Below are positions 1-8,458 of a stretch of 8,633 nt of DNA, piece after piece; within the stretch, counting starts at the first letter, position 1, and each line of letters begins with the position of its first letter. The DNA lies in assembly GCA_004296785.1 (NCBI GenBank), contig SCVU01000132.1:1-8633 (forward strand). Reading direction: 5' to 3'. The stretch comes from Planctomycetota bacterium (GTDB taxonomy: Bacteria > Planctomycetota > UBA1135 > GCA-002686595). A program made the translations under genes and the position numbers. The notes beneath the pieces are model-generated. The model searched no databases, was not told the DNA's origin, and saw nothing but the letters and a program-made list of their open reading frames with translations.

Positions 1-1401
1 GCCGGCGGGCTTCGCCGCGTCGAGGATCGTGCCCGTGTAGCTGATCACCGCGACGTGGACGTCGTTGTCACCAGGCGCGGGCGTCGAGAAGAAGCGCTCG
101 AACGCGACGACGTAGCGGCCGGGCGCGCCGCCGCTGTTCGTGATCTTCGGCGCCGTGTCGTCGACGTCGGTCGTGATCGTGTGCGTGGTCGCGAGGCTGG
201 AGCCGCCGGACACCGGCAGCGTGACGCGCGCGGCGCGGATGCCGTCGCCGTCCCACACGACCATCACTTCGTCGAAGCCGAGCGCTTCCTCGCCGCCGAC
301 GTCGGGGTCGATCTCGTTCGCGGTCGTGCCCGCGATGGTGAACGCGGAGCCGAGCGTGCCGTCGGAGGCGTTGCACCCGCGGCCGATGATGTTGTCGTCG
401 CCGCCGTCGTCCTGCTGCCAGACGCACAGCCACTTGTTCGACTCGTTGCAGTTCCCGACGGCCGGATCGAACGCGACGTTCGCGATGGTCGTCTCGAACA
501 GGATCGTCGTGCCGACGAGCGCGCCGGTCGCGCTGACGCGCTGGCCGTAGACGTCGACGTCGGTGGCCGACCACTGGCGCTCGAACACGACGAGGTGATC
601 GTTGAACGAGAGGTCGTACGAGGCGTCGGCGTCGGCCGAGTCGTCGGCCGAGTAGACGTTGACCTGCCCGCCGACCAGCGGGTCGACGATCAGCGGGAAC
701 GCCGCGCTCGCGACGAAGCTCGCCGGCAGCCGCAGCTCGATCGCGCCGTTCGCGAGCGCGACGGTACCGGCGCACTGGACGCCGTTCGCGTCGATGCCGG
801 TGACGCCGCCCATGCGCAGACCGAGGCCGCGGCCGTCGTCGAAGAACAGGCCTGCGCCGTCGGCGCGCGCGACGAGCTCGCTCGTGAAGCCGACGCGCAC
901 GACGAGATCGCCGGCGCCCGCCGGCAGCGCGTCGATCACGAAGCTCTGCTCGAGCCCCTCGACGCGCGCTTCGTAGCGCTCGCGAATCCCCGCGCCGTGC
1001 TCGTAGACGGCGACGAGCCCCTGCTGCACCGGCGCGACGGGCGCGCTCGCATCGAGCAGCAGCGCGCCGCCGCGCGCGATCGAGTGCAGGTCGAGCCACA
1101 GCGGCAGCGAACGCGGCGCGTCCTTGCCGAGCGGCGGCACGATCATCGGGCCGTGCGCGTCGAAGCGCGCCTTGTACGTCGCGCCGGCGGCCCACAGCTC
1201 GCCGTCGGACCACTGCATCCCCGCGTTCGCGAGCGCATGCGGCGCGCGTTGCTCCGCCGTCAGCGCGGGACCCGCGTCGGTCGGCCGCACAGCCGCGGTG
1301 GTCGGGCGCTCCTGGCCGGCGGCGACGGAAGCCAGCGGCAGCACGAGAGACAGAATCGAAACGGTGGAGCCGCAACGGGCTCTGGACGTGCCTGTGAACA
1401 T
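1..1401 (-). CDS. Large secreted repeat protein, N-terminal part (runs off left edge)
   Basis: The frame read leftward from the ATG at 1401 is open for 467 codons with no stop before the edge. Residues 1-34 form a signal peptide: Arg-containing n-region, hydrophobic VSILSLVLPLASVAAG, then QERP. Residues 35-234 are a probable beta-sandwich region with a GLEQSF segment (149-154), ending in FPLIVDPLVGG from residue 235, a segment I recall from many secreted planctomycete and myxobacterial proteins. From about 250 on, loosely repeated units carry patterns such as LVVFERQ, DVDVYGQRVSATGALVG, AFDPAVG, EIDPDVGGEE and VMVVWDGDGIRAARV, suggesting propeller-like or stacked beta repeats. Three cysteines lie close together in one unit (GNCNESNKWLC, GRGC) and could form disulfides outside the cell. 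No enzyme motif is seen. It is divergent from the peptidase gene across 216 bp. Adhesion or surface function is only a guess. Confidence 0.85.
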   Translation of the reverse strand, partial: MFTGTSRARCGSTVSILSLVLPLASVAAGQERPTTAAVRPTDAGPALTAEQRAPHALANAGMQWSDGELWAAGATYKARFDAHGPMIVPPLGKDAPRSLPLWLDLHSIARGGALLLDASAPVAPVQQGLVAVYEHGAGIRERYEARVEGLEQSFVIDALPAGAGDLVVRVGFTSELVARADGAGLFFDDGRGLGLRMGGVTGIDANGVQCAGTVALANGAIELRLPASFVASAAFPLIVDPLVGGQVNVYSADDSADADASYDLSFNDHLVVFERQWSATDVDVYGQRVSATGALVGTTILFETTIANVAFDPAVGNCNESNKWLCVWQQDDGGDDNIIGRGCNASDGTLGSAFTIAGTTANEIDPDVGGEEALGFDEVMVVWDGDGIRAARVTLPVSGGSSLATTHTITTDVDDTAPKITNSGGAPGRYVVAFERFFSTPAPGDNDVHVAVISYTGTILDAAKPAG

Positions 1402-1589
1402 GGTCGGGGTCCGAAGAGTGGGTGGGATGGAGAGACCGGTAGCGCGCCGGCGATCCGGGTGCTTCACGGGGCGATCGACGAGGCGCGCGGCGTGCGCGCC
1501 GACCACGGTGTTTCCTGCGAAAGCTGCAGTCGCCCCCGGTCGCGCTGTTCAACGCAACCTCCGCGCGGAAATGGACGGCGCCGCGCGCA

Positions 1590-1595
1590 TACAAT
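1590..1595 (+). promoter_or_regulatory. Possible -10 element ahead of the S9 peptidase gene
   Basis: TACAAT (five of six matches to TATAAT) lies 22 bp before the ATG at 1618, in a locally less GC-rich patch of the 216-bp divergent gap (1402-1617). No convincing -35 box is found at the right distance, and no Shine-Dalgarno precedes the ATG, so the leader would be very short. I found no clear promoter for the leftward gene in the same gap, and no open frame in it that looks real. Confidence 0.25.
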
Positions 1596-1617
1596 CCGCG
1601 GCTCGCGAACCTCTCAC

Positions 1618-3660
<2,043 letters not shown>

Positions 3661-3688
3661 CGGACGAGCGAAGCACGCGGACACCAAC

Positions 3689-4597
3689 GTGATCGACCCC
3701 TCGATCGAACTGCGGCACCTGCGCTACTTCCTCGAAGCGGCCGACACGCAGAACGTGTCGCGCGCGGCCGAGCGGCTCGGCGTCTCGCAGCCGTCGATCA
3801 GCCAGCAGATCAAGGACCTCGAGCGCGCGCTCGGCGTGCAGCTCTTCCACCGCCTGGGCAAGCGCATCCGCCTGACGCCGGCCGGCGAGGACTTCCGCGT
3901 GCACGCGCAGCTCGTGCTGCGCAAGCTCGAACACTCGGTCGAGAGCCTGAGTCAGCTCGAGCAACAGGTGCGCGGCCACTTGCACGTCGGCGTCGTGCCG
4001 GCGTTCAACGTTCCGCTGATGCCGACGTTCCTCGGCACGTTCCATGCGCGCTACCCGCGCGCGGGCATCACCGTGCACGAACTGCCCGTCTCCGAAATCG
4101 AGACGGGACTGGAGAGCGGCAAGATCGACGTTGGGCTCGGCCTCCTGCTGCACACGGCGTCGACGATCGAGTACGAGACGCTCAGCGTCGATCGGTTCGC
4201 ACTGCTCGTGCCGCCCCACCACGCGCTCGCTTCGCAGAAGACCGTCAAGGTCGCGGATCTCGAGGGCCATCTGCTCGTGCTGCTTCCCGAGCGCTATCCG
4301 ATGCGCCGCGTCCAGAACGAGATGTTCGAGCACGCGCGCGTGCGCCCGCGGATCGCCGAGGTCGACTCCTCCGAGGTGATCCTGCGCGCGATCACGACGA
4401 TGGGCGCGGCGACGCTGATGCCGCACATGATCTTCCGCGACCGCCCGGAGCTCGGCCTGCGCGCGATCGAGTTCGAGGGTCGGATCCCGTCGCTCGATTT
4501 CGGCCTCGTGTGGCTCGTCGGCGCGGACAAGAGCAGCATCGCGCGCGCGTTCGCCGACATCGTGCGCGAGCGCTTCGTCGTTTCGGGCAAGCGCTGA
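3689..4597 (+). CDS. LysR-family transcriptional regulator (CynR-like)
   Basis: This 302-residue DNA-binding regulator has the standard LysR layout and length. The N-terminal winged helix-turn-helix covers about residues 7-66, with ELRHLRYFLEAAD leading in, the helix pair SRAAERLGVSQPSISQQIKDLE (24-45), and the wing LFHRLGKRIRLTPAGE. A linker helix (about 69-92) is followed by a periplasmic-binding-protein-like effector domain (about 94-297). The wording of the HTH and of PMRRVQNEMF recalls the CynR/CbbR-like branch, but the effector cannot be read from sequence. The start is GTG at 3689, chosen because it places the LysR N-terminus at the usual distance. No good Shine-Dalgarno precedes it. 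It lies 28 bp after the peptidase and 13 bp before the DUF2231 gene, all on the same strand. LysR genes more often diverge from their target, so this one may control its own operon or a distant target. Confidence 0.93.
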   Translation: MIDPSIELRHLRYFLEAADTQNVSRAAERLGVSQPSISQQIKDLERALGVQLFHRLGKRIRLTPAGEDFRVHAQLVLRKLEHSVESLSQLEQQVRGHLHVGVVPAFNVPLMPTFLGTFHARYPRAGITVHELPVSEIETGLESGKIDVGLGLLLHTASTIEYETLSVDRFALLVPPHHALASQKTVKVADLEGHLLVLLPERYPMRRVQNEMFEHARVRPRIAEVDSSEVILRAITTMGAATLMPHMIFRDRPELGLRAIEFEGRIPSLDFGLVWLVGADKSSIARAFADIVRERFVVSGKR

Positions 4598-4610
4598 GCG
4601 GAACGCCGCC

Positions 4611-5027
4611 GTGGAGCTCGCGATCGGACCGCTGCACCGCGTCGCCGTGCACTTCCCGATCGCGCTGGTGCTCGCCGCGGCCGTGGCGGAGTACCTCGCG
4701 ATGTCGCGCGGCGAGCGCGCGCTGCGCCAGGCGGCGCGCTACTGCGTGACGTTCGGCGCCGCGAGCGCGCTCGTCGCGGCGGCGACCGGCTACGCGCTCG
4801 CCGCGGCGCTGGATCCCGCCGGCGCGCACGGCGAGCTCGTCGAGCGCCACCGCTGGACCGGCGTCGGACTGTGCGCGGCGAGCGCGCTCGCCGCCGTGCT
4901 CGCGCGCAGGTGCGAGCGGCCCGACGGCGGGCTCGCGCAACTCGGCTATCGCCTTGCGCTGTGGACGGCCGCCGCGCTCGCCGCGCTCGCGGCCTGGCAG
5001 GGCGGCGGGCTCGCGCACGGGCTGTGA
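4611..5027 (+). CDS. Small four-helix membrane protein, DUF2231-like
   Basis: This 138-residue inner-membrane protein starts at GTG 4611, 13 bp after the LysR stop. The N-terminal LHRVAVHFPIAL (8-19) matches the family's 'HPxxVHFPIAL' opening. Predicted membrane helices are about 11-31, 45-67, 82-98 and 115-130. RHRWTGVG (79-86) corresponds to the family's 'RHRWLG' before helix 3, and the C-terminal GGGLAHG (131-137) to its 'GHxGGxLxHG' signature. From memory of the family, His9, His14, His80 and His136 sit where conserved histidines occur, but the first His of the C-terminal signature appears to be Trp129 here. DUF2231 proteins have no settled function; in planctomycetes they often adjoin cytochrome c-type genes, and a haem or redox link has been supposed. 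No cytochrome gene is in this window. Family assignment rests on these motifs only. Confidence 0.8.
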   Translation: MELAIGPLHRVAVHFPIALVLAAAVAEYLAMSRGERALRQAARYCVTFGAASALVAAATGYALAAALDPAGAHGELVERHRWTGVGLCAASALAAVLARRCERPDGGLAQLGYRLALWTAAALAALAAWQGGGLAHGL

Positions 5028-5073
5028 CGCGCGAGCGAGTTCCGAAGCGCGCGCGGGAGAACGACGCCGCACG

Positions 5074-6702
5074 CTACGGCACGAGCGCGATGCCGCGCGC
5101 GTTGCTCGCGAACGTCGCGGTGCCCGTCGCGAGCGCGATCGTCGCGAACGCGTGGTGCACCGTCGTGCCGACGAGCGACGCCGAGGTTCCCGCCGGCAGC
5201 GTGAACGAAGCGCTCCCGGCTCCGCCGGCGCCGAGCACCTGCAGCGAACCCGACAGCGGCGCGTGGTTCGGCTGCGCGAGCGTGTACAGGAAGTACGCGT
5301 CCGCGTTCAGCGGCAGCAGCACGCCCGGCGCGATCACCTGACCCGGCAGCGCGCCGCTCGTGCTGCCGAGCAGCAGCGCCAGTTCGCCCGCGTGCGCGAA
5401 GCCGGCGTCGAGCTCGAACGAGATCGCGCCGCCCTGTGCGAGCGACAGGCGCGAGTCGCTCGCGTCGAGCGGGGTCGGGTCGTAGACGAACACGCGGCCC
5501 ACCTGAACGCCGCCGGCGGCGGCGAACGGCGCTGCGACCGCGCAGCGACCGTCCGCGAGCACCGCCGATAGGCCGTAGCCGGCGCCCTGCTGCAGCGCGG
5601 GCATCGCGAACACGTCGCTCTGCTTCCACACGCCTGCGGCATCGCGCAGGAAGCGGTACGCGCGACCGCTCAGCGCGACGGTCTCGTTGTTGCCGGGCGC
5701 GCCGACGAGCAGCGCGTCGCCCTCGAGCGCGACCGACCAGCCGAATTGCTCGCCCGGCGTGCCGTTGTCGGAGCGCAGCTCCTGCACGAAGTTCCACGCG
5801 CCGCCCGCGCTGCGCTCGTACAGATATACGGCGCCGCGCTTCACGCCCTGGTGCGAGTGCTTGTACGCGCCGACCGCGGCGCGCTCGCCGTCGAGCGCGA
5901 GCGCCGCGCCGAACATGTCGCTGTGCGTCGGGTCGGGCGCTTGCAGCGTCGCGACCTCGCTCCAGACACCGCTCGCGAGCCGCTCGAACACGTGCGCGGT
6001 CCCGCTGCCCGCACCCGGCGCGCCGAGCAGCGCGCGATCGCCCTGCAGCGCGGCGGACAATCCGAGATACGCGTGCGTCACCGGCGTCGTCGCGCGCAGT
6101 TCCGCGCTCTGCGTCCACTGCCCGCTGGGGCCGAGCTCGAAGAGGTACGCGGCGCCTTCGTCGTACGTCGAGAAATCGCGCTGCGGCGCGGCGACGAGCG
6201 CGCGGCCGGGACGCAGCACGACCGCGGCACCGGCGATGTCCGCGAACTTGCCGTTCGGCGGCGCGAGCTCCGCATGCAGCGACCAGCTCGCGTCCGGCTG
6301 GCGCTGGTACACGTACGCGACGCCCGTCTGGAGCGACGCGCCGGTCGGTTGGTCGCTCGGTGCTCCGACGATCATCCAAGCGCCGCTCGACGCGACCGCG
6401 AAGCCGTACTCGTCGCCCGGATTCGGAGCCGGCGCCTGCAGCGTCGCCGTCGGGTTCCACTCGCCGCTCGGCGCGCGCTCGTACACCTGCATCCCGCCGA
6501 TCGGCAACTGCCAGGTGCCCGCGCCGGGCGAGCCGACGAACAGGCGATCCGAACTCAGCGCGAGCCCGCGCCCGAACTGCGGCAGCTGCGCGGTCGGGAC
6601 GAGCGGCCCCTTCTCGGCGAGCAGCGCGGTCTGCGCCTGCGCGACGGAGAGCAGGGCGGTGAAGGCGAAACCAGTGCGAGCGAGCGAGTGGAACTTGTTC
6701 AT
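5074..6702 (-). CDS. Secreted seven-repeat FG-GAP beta-propeller protein
   Basis: This 542-residue extracellular protein begins at ATG 6702. Residues 1-23 form a signal peptide ending AQA. Seven repeats of about 51-58 residues start near 43, 99, 157, 213, 264, 320 and 376. Each has the pattern F/YG-x-A/S-x-AL..D.R.LVGAP, then G.A.VYER and a W-containing strand, typical of FG-GAP repeats (the FG-GAP_2 style). Seven units fit one closed seven-bladed propeller. Integrin-type DxDxDG calcium loops are not evident. Residues about 418-542 form a separate module (LSLAQGGAISFELDAGFAHAG ... PLNADAYFLYTL ... FASNARGIALVP), a type I recall as a recurring C-terminal domain of secreted planctomycete proteins; it may act in surface attachment or sorting, which is inference. 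It converges on the DUF2231 gene with a 46-bp gap. It lies 108 bp downstream of the aldo/keto reductase on the same strand, so it may have its own promoter, though none is clear. The partner is unknown. Confidence 0.92.
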   Translation of the reverse strand: MNKFHSLARTGFAFTALLSVAQAQTALLAEKGPLVPTAQLPQFGRGLALSSDRLFVGSPGAGTWQLPIGGMQVYERAPSGEWNPTATLQAPAPNPGDEYGFAVASSGAWMIVGAPSDQPTGASLQTGVAYVYQRQPDASWSLHAELAPPNGKFADIAGAAVVLRPGRALVAAPQRDFSTYDEGAAYLFELGPSGQWTQSAELRATTPVTHAYLGLSAALQGDRALLGAPGAGSGTAHVFERLASGVWSEVATLQAPDPTHSDMFGAALALDGERAAVGAYKHSHQGVKRGAVYLYERSAGGAWNFVQELRSDNGTPGEQFGWSVALEGDALLVGAPGNNETVALSGRAYRFLRDAAGVWKQSDVFAMPALQQGAGYGLSAVLADGRCAVAAPFAAAGGVQVGRVFVYDPTPLDASDSRLSLAQGGAISFELDAGFAHAGELALLLGSTSGALPGQVIAPGVLLPLNADAYFLYTLAQPNHAPLSGSLQVLGAGGAGSASFTLPAGTSASLVGTTVHHAFATIALATGTATFASNARGIALVP

Positions 6703-6810
6703 GGGAGTTCGTGGCGCGGGCCGGAAGTGGTGCGCACGCGGTCCCTTGCCGCAGTGGTGGCGAGCGCAACGCGGATCTCGTCGCCGGCAGTCCGCTTCAA
6801 CGAGTCGGCT

Positions 6811-7881
6811 TCAGCGCCGCAGCCAATGGCGCAACCACGCGCGCCAACCGGCTCCGGCGCCCGGCTCGAGGCGCAACTGCTCGAATGCCGCGCGGATCCG
6901 CGCGCGCTCGTCCGGCGTGAGCACGAGCCCCGCGGCGCGCGCGTTCTCGCGCACCTGCTCCGGATTGCGCGCGCCGGCGAGCACGCTGGTGACCCCGCTC
7001 TCCCCCGCCGTCCACGCGAGCACGACCGCGGCGATCGACGCGCCGTGCGCGCGCGCGATCGGCGCGACGACCTCGTCGAGCGCGCGATTCACGCGCGCGC
7101 GGTTGCGCGGTTGGAACGTCGCGCGGCGCGCGCGACCCTCGCTCGCCGCGAACGCGCGCTCGGCGCGCACGGCGCCCGTCAGCAGCCCCTGCCCGAGCGC
7201 GCCGTACGCGAGCGCGCCGATCTCGGCGCGCCGCGCCTGCGGCAACAGCTCGCGGGCGGCGCCGAGCGTCAGCAGCCCGAACGGGAGCTGGTGACTCGCG
7301 AGCGGAATCGGCGCGAGGATCCGCGCGGCCTCCTCGATCTGCGCCGCGCTGAAGTTCGACACGCCGATCCACGCGACCTTGCCCGCGCGGCGCAGCTCGA
7401 GCAACTCGCCGAGCGTCTCGGCGAGCGGCGTGTGCGGATCGGGCCAGTGGATCTGCACGAGGTCGATGCGCTCGAGCCCAAGGCGGCTCAGGCTCGCGTC
7501 GACGCACGCGCGCACGATCGCCGGACGGCTGTCGCGCACGATCGGCACCTTCGAACCGTCCGCGGCGACCTGCGGCTTCGCTTGCGCGACGCGTGGATCG
7601 CCGGGCTCGTTCGGACCGTCCCAGCGCAGACCGACCTTCGTCATCACGATCGCGCGCGCGCGCCGGCCCGCGAGCGCGCGACCGACGAGGCGCTCCGACG
7701 CGCCGAGCCCGTAGACCGGCGCGGTGTCGATCGCGCACATGCCGAGCTCGAGCGCGACCTCGATCGCGCGCACGCCCTGCGCCTCGTCCTGCGCGCCCCA
7801 GTAGCCGCCGCCGAGCGCGTACGCGCCGAACGAGACCGCCGGGATCGCGAGATCGGTCCGTCCGAGCGCACGCGTCTGCAC
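6811..7881 (-). CDS. Aldo/keto reductase, AKR11/YhdN-like
   Basis: This 356-residue cytoplasmic NAD(P)H-dependent oxidoreductase reduces carbonyl groups of aldehydes or sugars; the natural substrate is unknown. The TIM-barrel tetrad is complete: Asp52 and Tyr57 (IDTAPVYG), Lys82 (MTKVG) and His145 (IHWPDP). GKVAWIGVSNFS, YGALGQGLLTG and the C-terminal LAGARNPEQVREN (cofactor phosphate-binding region) follow in the usual order. IHWPDP..P..ET and the GLLTG region most resemble Bacillus YhdN (AKR11B). The start is GTG 7881: an in-frame TAG lies only four codons upstream, so no earlier start exists, and it gives the expected N-terminus (MQTRALGRTDLAIPAVSFG). The protein ends in a Trp/Arg-rich tail (GWRAWLRHWLRR) after the barrel. 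It is divergent from the Cys-rich gene across 114 bp. Confidence 0.94.
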   Translation of the reverse strand: MQTRALGRTDLAIPAVSFGAYALGGGYWGAQDEAQGVRAIEVALELGMCAIDTAPVYGLGASERLVGRALAGRRARAIVMTKVGLRWDGPNEPGDPRVAQAKPQVAADGSKVPIVRDSRPAIVRACVDASLSRLGLERIDLVQIHWPDPHTPLAETLGELLELRRAGKVAWIGVSNFSAAQIEEAARILAPIPLASHQLPFGLLTLGAARELLPQARRAEIGALAYGALGQGLLTGAVRAERAFAASEGRARRATFQPRNRARVNRALDEVVAPIARAHGASIAAVVLAWTAGESGVTSVLAGARNPEQVRENARAAGLVLTPDERARIRAAFEQLRLEPGAGAGWRAWLRHWLRR

Positions 7882-7883
7882 GC

Positions 7884-7976
7884 GCGCACGCTAGCACGCA
7901 CCGGCCCTGCGACTGCCGCAAAGGGGCGTCGAGGGCGCGCAGGTTGACCGAACTCCAGGCTCGCACTAGCGTGCGC
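7884..7976. repeat. 11-bp perfect inverted repeat in the divergent promoter region
   Basis: GCGCACGCTAG at 7884-7894 is the exact reverse complement of CTAGCGTGCGC at 7966-7976; 71 bp separate the arms. Each arm is upstream of one of the two divergent genes and in the same orientation relative to it. One is 2 bp before the reductase GTG and the other 19 bp before the Cys-rich ATG. The match stops at exactly 11 bp on both sides. A paired regulator site or a shared core-promoter element is possible; neither is shown. Confidence 0.6.
7944..7972 (+). promoter_or_regulatory. Candidate sigma70-type promoter for the Cys-rich/efflux unit
   Basis: TTGACC (7944-7949) matches five of six bases of the -35 consensus. 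At a 17-bp spacing it is followed by TAGCGT (7967-7972), which keeps only the key T, A and final T of TATAAT. Transcription would begin near 7979, giving a leader of under 20 nt before ATG 7996. The -10 box overlaps the right arm of the inverted repeat, so a protein bound there would block or reshape the promoter. I looked for the dyad of a MerR-type operator between the boxes and did not find one. Confidence 0.35.
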
Positions 7977-7995
7977 CGATACGTAGGCCCGTCCG

Positions 7996-8394
7996 ATGCC
8001 GCTCCGTGCACTCCTGCTGTTCGTCCTGCTGCTGCCGGCGGTCCTGCTGCCGACCGGCGTGCGGGCGTGGCTGTGCGAGTGCCGCGGTCCGCTGGCCGGG
8101 ATCTCCGCGCAGAGCTGCTGCGACGAGGCCGACGGCGGAGCGCGCGACGGCGCCGAGCCGATCGCGACGGCCGAGCACGACGACTGCGCGTGCTGTGAGC
8201 GCGTCGAGCTGCCGCGCTCGACCACGCCGACGGTAAAGGCGGAACCGGCGCCCGAAGTGCCGAGCCTCGCGCACGCACCGACGGCGGTCGCGTTCGAGCT
8301 CGTGCACGCGCCGACGCCGCGCGGGCTCGATGCCGCACTGCGGCCGTCCCGGCGCGCGGCACCGCCGCGAGCGGCGATTCCGCTGCGCCTCTAG
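7996..8394 (+). CDS. Small secreted cysteine-rich protein, possibly metal-linked
   Basis: This 132-residue protein is not assigned to a named family. Residues 1-24 (MPLRALLLFVLLLPAVLLPTGVRA) are a clear signal peptide, so the mature protein would begin WLCEC. Seven cysteines fall in three groups within about 40 residues: C27-x-C29, C41-C42, and C64-x-C66-C67, the last preceded by EHDD. The remaining half is Pro/Ala/Arg-rich, has no cysteines and looks disordered. An odd cysteine count with paired CC and CxC motifs suits metal-thiol binding or disulfides in the periplasm. The gene lies 64 bp before an efflux-type lipoprotein gene in the same direction, which suggests a role in metal sensing or delivery to an efflux pump. 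That role is inference. ATG 7996 is chosen because it gives the signal peptide; the Shine-Dalgarno is weak (AGG about 8 nt upstream). Confidence 0.75.
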   Translation: MPLRALLLFVLLLPAVLLPTGVRAWLCECRGPLAGISAQSCCDEADGGARDGAEPIATAEHDDCACCERVELPRSTTPTVKAEPAPEVPSLAHAPTAVAFELVHAPTPRGLDAALRPSRRAAPPRAAIPLRL

Positions 8395-8400
8395 ACGCTG

Positions 8401-8410
8401 ACTTCGAAGT
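8401..8410. repeat. 10-bp perfect palindrome
   Basis: ACTTCGAAGT lies 7 bp after the stop of the Cys-rich gene, in the 64-bp gap before the lipoprotein gene. Symmetry ends at ten bases. It is a markedly less GC-rich patch than its surroundings and could be a dimer-binding half of an operator, or chance. Confidence 0.5.
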
Positions 8411-8420
8411 TGTCGTTCCC

Positions 8421-8438
8421 GCGGAGCGTGCGCTCCGC
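8421..8438 (+). promoter_or_regulatory. Intergenic hairpin/dyad ahead of the efflux lipoprotein gene
   Basis: GCGGAGCG-TG-CGCTCCGC is a perfect 8-bp inverted repeat with a 2-nt centre. In RNA it would fold as a 7-bp stem with a GUGC loop, and GTT/AAC just outside could add three pairs across a CCC bulge. It ends 20 nt before ATG 8459 and 9 nt before the Shine-Dalgarno. No T-run follows, so it is not an ordinary intrinsic terminator. A stem limiting readthrough or translation, or an operator dyad, are the options. Confidence 0.5.
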
Positions 8439-8447
8439 AACGTCTTC

Positions 8448-8452
8448 GAGGT
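8448..8452 (+). promoter_or_regulatory. Shine-Dalgarno site of the lipoprotein gene
   Basis: GAGGT sits 6 nt before ATG 8459, the best ribosome binding site in the window. It fixes the start of the lipoprotein gene, which agrees with the signal peptide and lipobox. Most other genes here lack a recognisable site. Confidence 0.6.
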
Positions 8453-8458
8453 CGTGTC

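Noticed and set aside
68..1594. Arg-rich minus-strand frame across the left-hand gene
   Set aside because: It is the wrong frame of the real minus-strand gene. The frame starting at 1401 has a signal peptide, FPLIVDP and repeat units, whereas this one is low-complexity Arg/Ala.
55..1617. Upstream extension of the peptidase reading frame (521 codons)
   Set aside because: The translation is Arg/Ala/Asp-rich without domains, lies antisense to the better secreted-protein frame, and the signal peptide starts only at 1618.
5028..5055. CGCGCG ... CGCGCG inverted repeat in the convergent gap as a terminator
   Set aside because: Simple CG alternation is self-complementary by default, the loop is long, and no T-run follows on either strand.
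4946..6769. 607-codon minus-strand frame overlapping the FG-GAP gene
   Set aside because: It is a frame shadow: Arg-rich, no repeats, while the 5074-6702 frame has a signal peptide and seven clear repeats.
5687..7947. Long plus-strand frames opposite the FG-GAP and aldo/keto reductase genes
   Set aside because: They span two unrelated genes and the gap between them, are rich in Arg, Ala and Pro or Ser, and show no family motif.
7944..7972. MerR-type metal-responsive promoter before the Cys-rich gene
   Set aside because: The spacer is 17 bp instead of the elongated 19-20 bp, and no dyad is found between the boxes; only a short ACTCCAG string recalls such sites.
6797..8440. 547-codon minus-strand frame across the reductase and Cys-rich genes
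   Set aside because: It is Arg/Ala-rich and crosses a divergent promoter; the reductase frame has its full catalytic tetrad.
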